NCBI RefSeq assembly: GCF_001649575.2
Contig: NC_051433.1
Coordinates: 14,567,044-14,631,043, forward strand
From: Kryptolebias marmoratus
Taxonomy: Eukaryota; Chordata; Actinopteri; Cyprinodontiformes; Rivulidae
Reading direction: 5' to 3'
DNA: 64,000 bases
A model generated the notes under the pieces. That model worked only from the letters and a program-made list of their open reading frames with translations. It was not told the origin of the DNA and ran no database searches. Of this stretch, positions 12,955-22,640 are shown one piece after another. The first letter of the stretch is position 1, and every line of letters starts with the position of its first letter. Both the position numbers and the translations under genes were made by a program.

Positions 12955-13062
12955 GCGTAAGTGTCGATGGGACTCAGCCCTTTCTTAAGCGCACAACATG
13001 TCGTTCACCTCAAACAGCAATCCATCTTTTTGCCGGATCTGCGGGGAGCACACAGGCTGGGA
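12955..13062 (+). other. Orphan candidate exon with short ORF
   Basis: A strong acceptor (long C/T tract then TTGTCTCAG, AG at 12953-12954) is followed after 108 bases by a strong donor, GA|GTGAGT (GT at 13063). Inside, an ATG at 12998 with A at -3 opens a frame reading MSFTSNSNPSF then CRICGEHTGW; unspliced it stops at 13064-13066. The CxxC pair resembles half of a zinc-binding knuckle, but no family can be named. If spliced to the gpr22 coding exon at 19824, this frame runs to a TAG before the receptor ATG, so it would act as an upstream ORF. It may be a cassette 5' UTR exon, a lncRNA exon, or chance. Confidence 0.3.
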
Positions 13063-16000
13063 GTGAGTGCAGAGGCGTGGGCTGGCAGTGGGAGGTTGTG
13101 TGGGTGAGTGGCAGATAGCAGGAGCATTATGAACAGCATGATGAGCTTGTATGACTCTGGTTAGATCAGCACGATTTACGATAGAGCATTTGAAATCTTT
13201 CTGATATTACGAGAGGTATGTTGGCCTCGTGAAGAATTGCATTTCAGTAACCAGTGTTAGCTTGTTTTCCTTCCTCTCATTTGGTGCAGCCGTACACCTG
13301 AAGTTTCACAGGCTTGAAACAACTGATTCGAAGCACATCAGGTTGGGATGGTGTTGCTCTCGTTGAGCTGCTGGTGTTGCTCCCCTGTCCAGGCTGGTTT
13401 GTTGGGAACCTGCCAGGGTTCCTGCTGCCCAGCTGGAGGCTGCTTGCTGTTAGTGCAGCTAGATGAATTGAGTGGGAAAATTAAGCCTTTGATCGATTGT
13501 CTCACTGCGGACATTAGGAAAACCTAAGACGGCCATGACTCAGCGTGCTGCATGCACCATCAACCCTCTTTGCTTTCTCTTTTTTTCTCTCGCTTTCCTC
13601 ATTCAGTACTCTTCATTCCTGACTCTCTCTTCTGATTCCTTTTCTTGACTAAATGTAAATTTTTGGTGTCAGTCTCAAAGTATCAAGGAGTAGTAGCTTC
13701 TCATTGTTTTGTACCAACATTTTGCAGTTTTACAAAAAAGAAGACAATTCTGTATTAACTGAAAAAAACATAATTACTATAATTTTGTCTTCATAGTCAC
13801 ACATGCTGGCACTTACAGTAATATAACAGTAAGTACCAGTTTTTTTTATTTATTTTCTATCTGCTTTGGTTGCTGTTACATCTACCAAGGAGGTATGTGG
13901 TTAGTGTGGTTTGTCTGGTAGTTAGTGGCATCACTTGAAAAGTTAAAAATGGAAGAGGTGAGGCATAGCCTGACTGAAGGGAGATGAATTTCTGATTCTT
14001 TTTTATGATTATTATTCAGCGTTTCAATCTAGAAATACTGTCTGCCCTTAGTAAACAGCTCTGATAATCCCCATCCATAATGTGGACCCAAGCTGGGTAG
14101 TTTTCAACAGCTGGGGGAAAAAAGCAACAGGACTACTAATTAATGTATAAAAAAAATCTTGCTGCAGGAAAGAATAGACTAACATAAAATAAACTGTCAT
14201 GTGCTATACTGTATGTATATCCATTAATTAATGAAATATTTGGGCTTGTTTTTGTTTCTGTCTGCATTTTATGACTAAATCGTATAAGCTTGCTTTTCTG
14301 TGATACTGAATCATTTTTAGTGATATGTTTTTGTGTTGTGTGAGAGAATAAGGCTTACATTGAATACTCCATATTAAAATGGGCAGAATTAGATAGCTTT
14401 GTATATTATTATTCTAGTAAAACTGGCAAAAAAGAGACATCATACACTGAAATGTCAAAAAAAAGTAAAATTTTCAACATTTTATTGTTGATAGTCAGTG
14501 TCAAAAAAGGCCACAGTAAAAAAGGAACAGATTATGAGCAGTCAGTATCTTACCTGCAGCAGAAAGCAGCTAGCGCAATCCTAGTTTGAAGAATCAGTGA
14601 GAATTCAAGCAAACAGCTGATCAAAATTTGGTCCATATAGGTTGCAAATTTCTTTCTGAAATAACCGAAATCTAAACAAAATCATAGCAGTTTGAACAAA
14701 TACTACATTAAATACTTTTCACATCATTATTTTTCCAGTTATTTACTTCTTCATTATATTCTCAACATAGCAATGCCTCTGCTGTTCTGTATCTTTGTAT
14801 ACAAAGAGGCTGCTTAAAGTATCCTGAAGCTTTTTGACTCCGACTCACAATTCTTCTGGTCTAATTCCAAAACTTCAACTACAAGATAAGTCAAAATCTG
14901 CGATTTAAAAAGCAAAGATGATTTGACTTTTTCCTGCATAAATATGAGTACTACTGCTTCATGTGAAAGCTTTTAATGTAAACTTTGACCTGCCTACTGA
15001 CACTCCATATGAATTCTTCAGCCACAATATTCTAAAAGTGTTTTAAAATTGCTTCTTTGCCTAAAAATATGCAATCAGAGCACATATAGTTTTTGTTGCA
15101 GGCCTTTATTTAATAATTAGCAAGCTGTCACAAGTCTCAAACAGTCATGTCTAGACTGTCAGGGATTGATGTGAAAATGTGAGCGTGCCCTCATGGAAAG
15201 TGGAGCACTTTCAAGAGCAGCAGGTTGAGACCTCGACATGCAGCAGCAGCGGCCCGATGGACAGCAGTTATGACACAAAGGGCCAGATTTAATAAGGTCC
15301 CTCTGCCTCGTTTCAGTCGTGAATGAGAAACCTATGTTGTTTATCAGAAAGGAGCGCTGACCTTGAACTGCAGCCTCCCTGTCAAGTCAAGTGTGGCTCT
15401 GGGATAACAGAAATGACATTTTACTGTATTTATGAGTTTCTGTGGTTTGAGTTCTTGTTCTTTAGGCCACTTAAATTTTATGCATTTAGGGTTAGTAAAA
15501 AAAATGGGAGCAGTGATCTCTTATCCTCTCAGAGTACTGTGTTATTTCATTAAGACATTTCTGTCGTGCCCAAAAATACTTCTACTCAGTGTTGTGTTAT
15601 AAGCTACCAAGAACAACAAAATAAGGCCTTCTGTTTGTTTTTGTGCTCAGAAAAGAAATCAAGCCTCGGGCAGACATTGTGTTGTCAGGAGTGCAAATTA
15701 AATACATAGATAACTTGTGTGTATGTGTGAGCAGGACGAATGAAATTCTCCTGGAAAAAAAAAGAAACAGGAACAACCTTTTCACACTGACAACACAATG
15801 TGCTTTAGTGTTTACTCCTGTGATATTGTGAAAAGAAACTTGACGAGTTGTCATCTCCTTCCCGACACTTATAATAACCCTGACAGCAGGGAGGTGGACA
15901 CTGTCAGCTTGTTGTTCTGGAGCAAATCAAAGACTCTACAGTAAAAAAAAGACAACAGATGTCATGAAAATATCTAGAAACTTTAAATCCAACCCTTAGG

Positions 16001-16084
16001 TGATGGTTACTCAGTATTAGTGCACTGAAATAACCAGTTTATTTAGCCTTAAAATGGAGAGTTCAGAGCTTTTGAAATGGGCTG

Positions 16085-16232
16085 AAGTTGTTTTAAGATG
16101 GCAGAAGTCCCTTTTGGTCTTGGCCCCACTCTAACTAGTTATTAGCTCATCAATCTGATCAGAATTGAGCTCTATTTCTTCAAACTGAGGTTGTTTAAAT
16201 ATTTATCTACAACAGGTAAGATATTAGTTTTT
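16085..16232 (+). repeat. Dispersed repeat family 2, copy 1
   Basis: It shares GTTGTTTTAAGATG, TTTGGTCTTGGC and TTATTAGCT-type segments with 19345-19400, and CAACAGGTAAGATATTA plus GATCAGAATT-type segments with 24751-24840. It is an unclassified, diverged interspersed repeat. Confidence 0.5.
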
Positions 16233-18559
16233 CATGACCTTTCTATAGAACCTCACTTCAAAAGACCTGAACAATTGCTGTAATATATAAATTAAACTGT
16301 TGTTGGATGGGTGCAAGAGGACCCACTTTATGACTGCGATGATGTCATTTTTTATGATGTGACACTTATTCAACCGTGCTGCTGCAAAGCTAAACAAAGC
16401 TGTCATAAAATTTGTATGTCTGTATGTTTGGCTCATGTCTTAGAGTAATGTTTACTGTGTGTATCTGAAGTTTCACTTGGTCCTTTTACTTTTTGTCTTT
16501 CTGTCTGACCTGAAAAATCACAGACAGGATGTCATCAACTCTGCAGTTTCACCTTGTTTCTAGCCATATTCTGTTTCCCCAACTCACAACCACCCAGTGC
16601 ACCAGCTTGCTCATACCCGAACACTTTCCAGGATTGCAACAAGTGGAAAACAATACCGGGAAAGACTCGTTAAAAATACAAAAGATTTTCACACACTGCG
16701 GTGCAACAGCTTCTACGTGTCTTTGCCCTCTCTCTCAGTTACCACAGCTACAAACTGCACAAGATTAAGCTGCAACCTAAGATGAACTTGATTATCTGCA
16801 CACTGAAAACCACAAACACTGCTGATTATTGCAGAAGCTACTGAAAGTTCACCACCCTGTCTAATTGTGTTAATTTCATTCCTATTTCATTCCTCTGTCC
16901 GTGCACAAACTGGAATATTGTGACTTTTACTGCCTACGGGTCAGTGTCACATCTGCTTCCATGAAGGGCATTTGACATTTGCTCTTACTTGAAGCTTTTC
17001 TACTCTTTTGTCTGAGCGCCTTTGTGGCTCTTATCAGCTCATCAGAGTTCGGAGTATCCTTTATTACGGAACTCGCTGTGAGTCCTTTGTTTTTCCTTTT
17101 TATAAAATGGAAAAAAGAGTGTTGTTGAAAGCTGTTTTGCCTCCTCAATACACAATCATCTTGTAATTATTTGCAGGAGAATAGGAAGAAACGAGTGATG
17201 GCCTGATATTTGATAAAAATGGATCAACTCAGTGACTGCAAAATTCCACAGCTAATTAGACTACTCATTGTTTTGTTGACAAGAAATCTGTGGAAAAATA
17301 ACATTCAGAAAATGGTCTACTGCCAGAACGTCCAACGGGAAAAGAAATTTAGAAAGAAATAAAAGATGACTCGAGAAAAAAAATTTCTATTTGCTTTTGT
17401 ACTTCTGCTTATATCCTATAAGCCACTGACTTATAGCTCAGTGTCTTTTATCACAGTACTCATGGCAACAGAAACATGAGCTGGAGGACACTGCTTGACT
17501 TGTAACTTCCTCTAAAACTGGTGAAATTGACTGACTTTTAAATGTTACATTTTCTGTTCTCTGCACCATGATATTCCGTAGCACAATTTTATGACCTATA
17601 CTGATCAAGCATAAAAGACATTGATGATTTAGCATCGCAAACTGTTTTAAAAACTTTTTATGACAAGACTCAAATTAGATGATCAATATATAATAATGTA
17701 TAATATAAGTCTGTTACTTTAGACCAAGGTAAGGCTACAAATACTAATGAAGCCTGTATTCATATTTTTAATAAAGGATAAGAAAATCTGTAACTGGTGT
17801 CAAAACCAAATAAATGAACACATTCACAACTGTTTTTGCAACGCTCAAAATGAGATGAGTACCCAGGAGAGGATGTGAAAGGGAGTGTGTTCATGTGCTT
17901 CCTTTCCTCAGGCTTGTTAAATTGGCAGGTCGATGATGCTTTAAATCAATGTTCCAGCACCACCGCAAACCCCATGAAACCCATTAGTGAATTAAGATAG
18001 ACCACTGTTCCACACTGAGTCCTGCTCTTCCTTCAGGTCCTTTCCACGTGATAAAATGGGAGGGAAAACTGTGAAGTAAAACAAATGGAAAATGGAGAAC
18101 AGGAGGGTGTGACCAAAGGCTGTGGCAGAAGTGGCTGACAGCAAAGACAATGGGTCAACTAAATACCTCTTACTTCTTTTTTTCAGGTACAAATGGATCC
18201 TTTGTTGTTTCTTACCTTATATCTGGAAGGTTTCTTCTGAACTTATTGTTCTTTCCCATGTGTAAAGAATTCACCAGCTTGTAACAGGAGCAAAACAGGG
18301 AGAAATGTGAGAAGAGAAGAAGGAGAAAGAGGATGTGTGTGGAGAGACAACATCAGTGGTGCTGCACTTTCCCTGATAGCATTTTTTGTGCTGTACTGTC
18401 CATGGATCATTGAACCATTTGTCATCATTATGTCTCTGTGTGAAAACTATTAGCTTCTTCCACCTTTTGTTGTATACCTACAGTGTTGACATGAAATGTA
18501 CTGTCCAACATTGTCCTTGCCGCCTTTCCTTGTGAAGACAGAAGCTGGCAATTGTCTGT

Positions 18560-18583
18560 AAAAAAAAAAAAAAAAAAAAAAAA
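18560..18583. repeat. Poly(A) tract
   Basis: 24 consecutive A. It could be the tail of an old retroposed sequence on the + strand, but no body with a clear family lies next to it. Confidence 0.9.
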
Positions 18584-19344
18584 TTTGTAGGCTTTTGTTG
18601 TCCTCACAAGATTGGTTGTTGATAATTAAGACACCTGCTATGAGAACAAACAACTATAGACGTCATGTTGTAAGTCACTGACATCTCAGTATGACTCCTT
18701 ATCATCTTCAAACACTTTAGCCTGCATACACAGTTTCTGAACCCTATGATGCACGTTGAGCAAGAGTGAGATAAGCATGCACCCACTCATGCTCAAAAAA
18801 GAAGGTTGCTTCTTTAGCAACATAATCCAGTATATTATAACACTTGTAAGATTAACAAAAACTGTAAAATCCCCAATGAATTGTTGAAATCCTGTTTAAA
18901 ATACCAGACAGATGGAATCTTCTTTGAGCGGGGCCAAAACCAAATCGGTCTTAAAGCGACTGCAAACTCAATATTTCAGTATTTTATGTCATTCTTATTT
19001 TATAAACTTTTTCACCAGTGTCATTTTAGCATTAGACAGGTTTTTACATAGAAGCCTGTAGTTATTTATGCTGAAGACTGAGTCAGCCTCTGGTTGGTTA
19101 CCAGCAATGGTCTGTGTGAAACATTTCTTTCAAAACATGCTGTATGACTCATTAGTAACATAAATAAAACATTTGTTGTTGTTCAAATTAAATAAAGTTT
19201 GAGTGTAACTTGAATTTTTCAGCTTCAACATAACTACAGTATGTGTTGGTAAAGTAAAGTGCAAAAATCAATAAAATAGAGCTTGCTTTAATTTGCTAAA
19301 GGTTTGTACAAAAACATATTCCTAAACTGCTATGAAATGTTTAA

Positions 19345-19400
19345 GACTGTTGTTGTTTTAAGATGACAATAATTTACTTTGGTCTTGGCTACACTCTTCA
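19345..19400 (+). repeat. Dispersed repeat family 2, copy 2
   Basis: The segment with GTTGTTTTAAGATGACA and CTTTGGTCTTGGCTACACTC matches 16085-16145 in the same order, about 400 bp upstream of the gpr22 coding exon. Confidence 0.45.
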
Positions 19401-19823
19401 CTATTAGCTTGACTTCCCCAAGAAAACCCTGCCAGATAATTCACTTTGACAATGATCCTAGTATTTTTTGATTCTAGGTAAAAAGCTGACTATCAACTCC
19501 ATAGAGTTCTGATCTATCCGTTTAAGACCCAAACAGAGTCATTTTTGTAAATCTCCTACAGAAGTCCTGCTCTCTGAAACATCATCACAGTTTACATTTT
19601 GAACTTTAACTGAGCCCCGTGAGAGATCAGGGGTCATGGCTCTTCTAAAGAGTACCAACATCGCTTTTATCTCAGTGTGTCAACTTGAACTTGTTGTACA
19701 GTAATATTTTGGAAAAAAACATCATGAGGCAAGCTGAGTGCTGCAGTGTTTGGTTGTTCTCTGTCCCTTTTCTTCTGTTTTTTTTTTCTCACATTTTTTC
19801 TCTCTCTGTTTTCTGTTTTGTAG

Positions 19824-19935
19824 ATACAACCACAGCTTCACCGCTGTCTCCCTCGAGTCAGAGGAAAAGGACACCTAGACCATGGTCTGGTTTGGAGGCC
19901 GATGTTGCTATGCATGAAGAACTGCTGTGGCATCA
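19824..19935 (+). other. gpr22: gpr22 5' UTR in coding exon, with uORFs
   Basis: The exon starts after TTTTGTAG (AG at 19822-19823). Before the receptor ATG at 19936 there are three upstream ATGs. The one at 19882 (GACCATGG, a strong Kozak context) makes an 11-codon ORF ending TGA at 19915-19917, in frame with the receptor. Those at 19902 and 19910 are in other frames and run across the receptor ATG, stopping at 19944-19946 and at a TAG ending at 19990. The receptor ATG itself has T at -3 and G at +4, a weaker context. This layout predicts strong translational control. Confidence 0.6.
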
Positions 19936-21624
19936 ATGGAGACTGAAGGCTATCGTGACCTCCTGGAGACCAGCGATGGTCAGGGGGTAGGCCTGCTGGA
20001 TGGAGGGGGGGAGGTGGGCGTGGAGGAAGGCTGGAGCACACCGTACCCGCTTGGTTTTCAGGTGTCTTTAACCACTGTTCTGATGCTGGAGCTTGTGTTG
20101 GGCTTCAGCAGCAACCTGACAGTACTTGTGCTCTACTGCGCTCAGTCAAACCTGGTGGATTCAGTCAGCAACCTGGTCACAGTCAACCTCCATGTGCTCG
20201 ACATACTGGTGTGCGTGCTCTGTTTGCCTCTGACGGTCGCTGTGATCCTTGTACCAGCAAATGAAAATGGAGTCAGCAGCCTGGCCACACTTTGTTGCTT
20301 TCATGAAGCCTGTGTCACTTTCACGAGTGTGGCCACAGCAGTCAATGTGTTAGTGATTAGTTTGGACCGTTACGACATCTCAGTGCGTCCGGCCAGTCGT
20401 CTGCTAACCCCCAGACGAGCCGCACTGCTCCTGGCAGCGGTGTGGGCTGTGTCTCTGGCTGTTTTCTTCCTGCCTTTTCTTGAAGGGGACTTCTTCTCCT
20501 CAGCAGCTGAGGACAGTGAGGACGGCGAGCCAGAGAGGCAAAGCAATGAGTCAGAACTCACTACTGGACAGACGCCCATTTTTTCCTCCATCTCTCCTTC
20601 TTTATTACCTTCCACCCTGCCTTCGTCTCCTTCACACCACCCTCTGCCAGTATGGCAGAACAGGACTCTGCTGTGTGTTGGAGGGCAAGGGTATTACACA
20701 GGCATGGCTATGTATTACCACTTATTACTTCAAGTGCCCTGCTTCTTCATAGCTGTGGTAGTCATGCTGTTCACCTACTCCAGGATCTTACAGGCCCTCA
20801 ACATCCGCATTGGCTCCCATATGATGAGGAGTACACGTTCAAAGGACAAGACCTGCAGGATACGCTGCAGGAGGCGAAGGAGGAAGGACCTGAACCTGCC
20901 AACTGAAACAGTGTCCTCCAATCAGAACCAGAACCTCAATCATCCACCCCTTATCCCCTCTGCCACCCCTACACCAACATCACCCCCGCCGCTCTCTTCC
21001 ATGCCCCAAGGGTTGTCTGACAGCGGTGCTACAGTAACCACTGTCAGCACTGCTGCTACCACCCCCATTGCAACCACACCAGCCACCCCAGCTTCTCCAA
21101 CTCCCCCTACAGTGTCCGCTCAGACCCACGCCTCCACACCTCTGCCTGCTTCATCCATGGGTGTGCAGGCCTCAGTGTCTGCTATCATCGCTTTGAGACG
21201 AGCGGTGCGCAGACACAGGGACCGACGGGAGCGCCAACGTCGTGTCTTGAAAATGTCCCTCATCATCATATCCACCTTCCTGGGCTGCTGGGCCCCTCTG
21301 TCTGCGGTCAATGTTCTTATCCTTTGTATGGGTCCCAGTGATGGCCTAGTGGAGCTCCGTCTGTGCTTCCTGGCCATGGCGTATGGAACCACCATATTTC
21401 ACCCTCTGCTCTATGCTTTCACCCGGCAGAAACTGCGGCGTGCCCTCAAAACACGAGTGAAGAAAAGGGTGGTGTCCCTTCTGCAGGTGGACCCGGCTCC
21501 CAGTGGGGGGACCGTGATTCATAACTCTTGGGTGGAGGGGGGAGGCCAGAGAAAGGGTCGCAAGTCAAGGATGGAGGCCAGTGACGGCACTGATCGATGT
21601 CTCACAGAAGCAGTGAGAGAATGA
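19936..21624 (+). CDS. gpr22: Orphan class A GPCR, GPR22 family
   Basis: A seven-transmembrane rhodopsin-type receptor of 562 residues in a single coding exon. GPR22 is an orphan receptor reported to couple to Gi and to be prominent in heart and brain. The signature segments are clear: YPLGFQVSL before TM1, NLTVLVLYC in TM1, VNLHVLD in TM2, CCFHEACV at the TM3 start, LDRYDISV (residues 143-150, DRY box), NRTLLCV before TM5, LQALNIRIG after TM5, IIALRRAV before TM6, and MAYGTTIFHPLLYAF in TM7 (HPLLY at 489-493 in place of NPxxY, as in the family). Approximate membrane segments: TM1 44-67, TM2 76-105, TM3 117-140, TM4 162-181, TM5 258-283, TM6 438-462, TM7 472-495. The ECL2 cysteine is C247; glycosylation sequons are at N204 and N242 in ECL2. 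The protein is about 130 residues longer than mammalian GPR22 (about 430), from a Ser/Pro/acidic insert in ECL2 (about 188-238) and a Thr/Pro-rich insert in ICL3 (about 320-405). A GTG-initiated frame from 19927 is open, but 19936 is the first in-frame ATG after the uORF stop. The a/b paralogue cannot be assigned from this window. Confidence 0.95.
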   Translation: METEGYRDLLETSDGQGVGLLDGGGEVGVEEGWSTPYPLGFQVSLTTVLMLELVLGFSSNLTVLVLYCAQSNLVDSVSNLVTVNLHVLDILVCVLCLPLTVAVILVPANENGVSSLATLCCFHEACVTFTSVATAVNVLVISLDRYDISVRPASRLLTPRRAALLLAAVWAVSLAVFFLPFLEGDFFSSAAEDSEDGEPERQSNESELTTGQTPIFSSISPSLLPSTLPSSPSHHPLPVWQNRTLLCVGGQGYYTGMAMYYHLLLQVPCFFIAVVVMLFTYSRILQALNIRIGSHMMRSTRSKDKTCRIRCRRRRRKDLNLPTETVSSNQNQNLNHPPLIPSATPTPTSPPPLSSMPQGLSDSGATVTTVSTAATTPIATTPATPASPTPPTVSAQTHASTPLPASSMGVQASVSAIIALRRAVRRHRDRRERQRRVLKMSLIIISTFLGCWAPLSAVNVLILCMGPSDGLVELRLCFLAMAYGTTIFHPLLYAFTRQKLRRALKTRVKKRVVSLLQVDPAPSGGTVIHNSWVEGGGQRKGRKSRMEASDGTDRCLTEAVRE

Positions 21625-22640
21625 GACCAGTCTTCGAAGTGCAGTTGCATGTCTGAGAGGGTTGTGTGACTTTAAAAAATTGTTTGTATCTTACTAAGCT
21701 GATGGAGATGGATTGTGTGAGTACTTGTGTGTGGGTGTGAGGACAAATGAGCAGGAGTTTGTTTACAAAGGTCAGGACAAACCCCATGGCCTCTGGTTTT
21801 CTGCAGATGAGGAACAGGTGAGCCTTGAGCTCTTCTCAGAGCTGCTGTTTGCTCTCCTGACATAGGCCGTTGTTAGTCCACCTTGGACTACTTATGAGTC
21901 GCTATGGCAACAATAGCCAAGCATTATGACAACCTAGCCATGACTACTTAAAATACTAGTGTTCACCCTTCATGTAAAGTAAGGGATAGATAACTGCAAA
22001 TACATACAATACAATATCGGTCCTGTGTGCACTTTTAACTGCATGTGCATGTACATATGCACAGTTACACACTCACACACAAACACTCAGTGCACACTTA
22101 TCTGCATTTAGTCACTATCTGTGAAAGCACACAAGTATCTACCTGCACAGATGTTCTCAGTGACGATGATATAAATGGAGGACTTTGTTTCTTTTCTTCT
22201 TTTTTTCATGCCTTAATTGAGTTATTAGTATGTTGTTATGGTGCTGACTATATAGTTTGGCTATATGTTTACAAAAATATATCTTTCAAGGGTATAGCAA
22301 AGTTTACAGGCTTATATAAAATTAAACAGCAAAAACAAACAAAAAAAAATTCACAACAACAAAAAGCAAAAACTAAATAAACATTTCTATGTGATTTCTA
22401 GTCAGCACCATACTACATTTCAGATTGTGTATGAAATAAAGGTAAAAGGCATGTTTTTGTTTGTTTGTTTGTTTGTTTGTTTTTTCAAAAACACTTTTAC
22501 AATTATGACAATGTACGGTTGTGTGGTTTGAGGTTGTATGTTCACAAATTTGTGCATTCTCATGTGCAATAAATGTGCCATTGCGTAAATGAAGAAATGT
22601 TTGTGTTTGTCTAGGAATACGTGCAATAAAACGTGAACAA
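21625..22640 (+). other. gpr22: gpr22 3' UTR (approximate end)
   Basis: It follows the TGA at 21622-21624. AATAAA signals lie at 22435-22440, 22568-22573 and 22625-22630, so a transcript end near 22.46-22.65 kb is likely. It contains CA-rich stretches near 22040-22090 and a TTTG repeat. Longer forms cannot be excluded. Confidence 0.55.
22455..22481. repeat. (TTTG)n microsatellite
   Basis: About seven TTTG units, within the likely gpr22 3' UTR. Confidence 0.9.

Larger units (their letters stand above)
6464..19823 (+). other. gpr22: Candidate 13.4 kb first intron of gpr22
   Basis: It is bounded by GTAAGTT at 6464 and by a pyrimidine-rich stretch ending TTTTGTAG at 19823. It contains no supported coding gene. 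It holds AT-rich simple sequence, a 23-bp-stem hairpin (10314-10366), degenerate TATTGTATCAT-like repeats, an orphan candidate exon (12955-13062), two copies of a dispersed repeat near 16.1 and 19.35 kb, and unique stretches resembling regulatory DNA near 9240-9480 and 12400-12720. Whether one intron really spans it needs transcript data. Confidence 0.4.

Noticed and set aside
19927..19935. GTG start three codons before the gpr22 ATG
   Set aside because: Non-AUG initiation is not needed; an ATG in the same frame follows directly.
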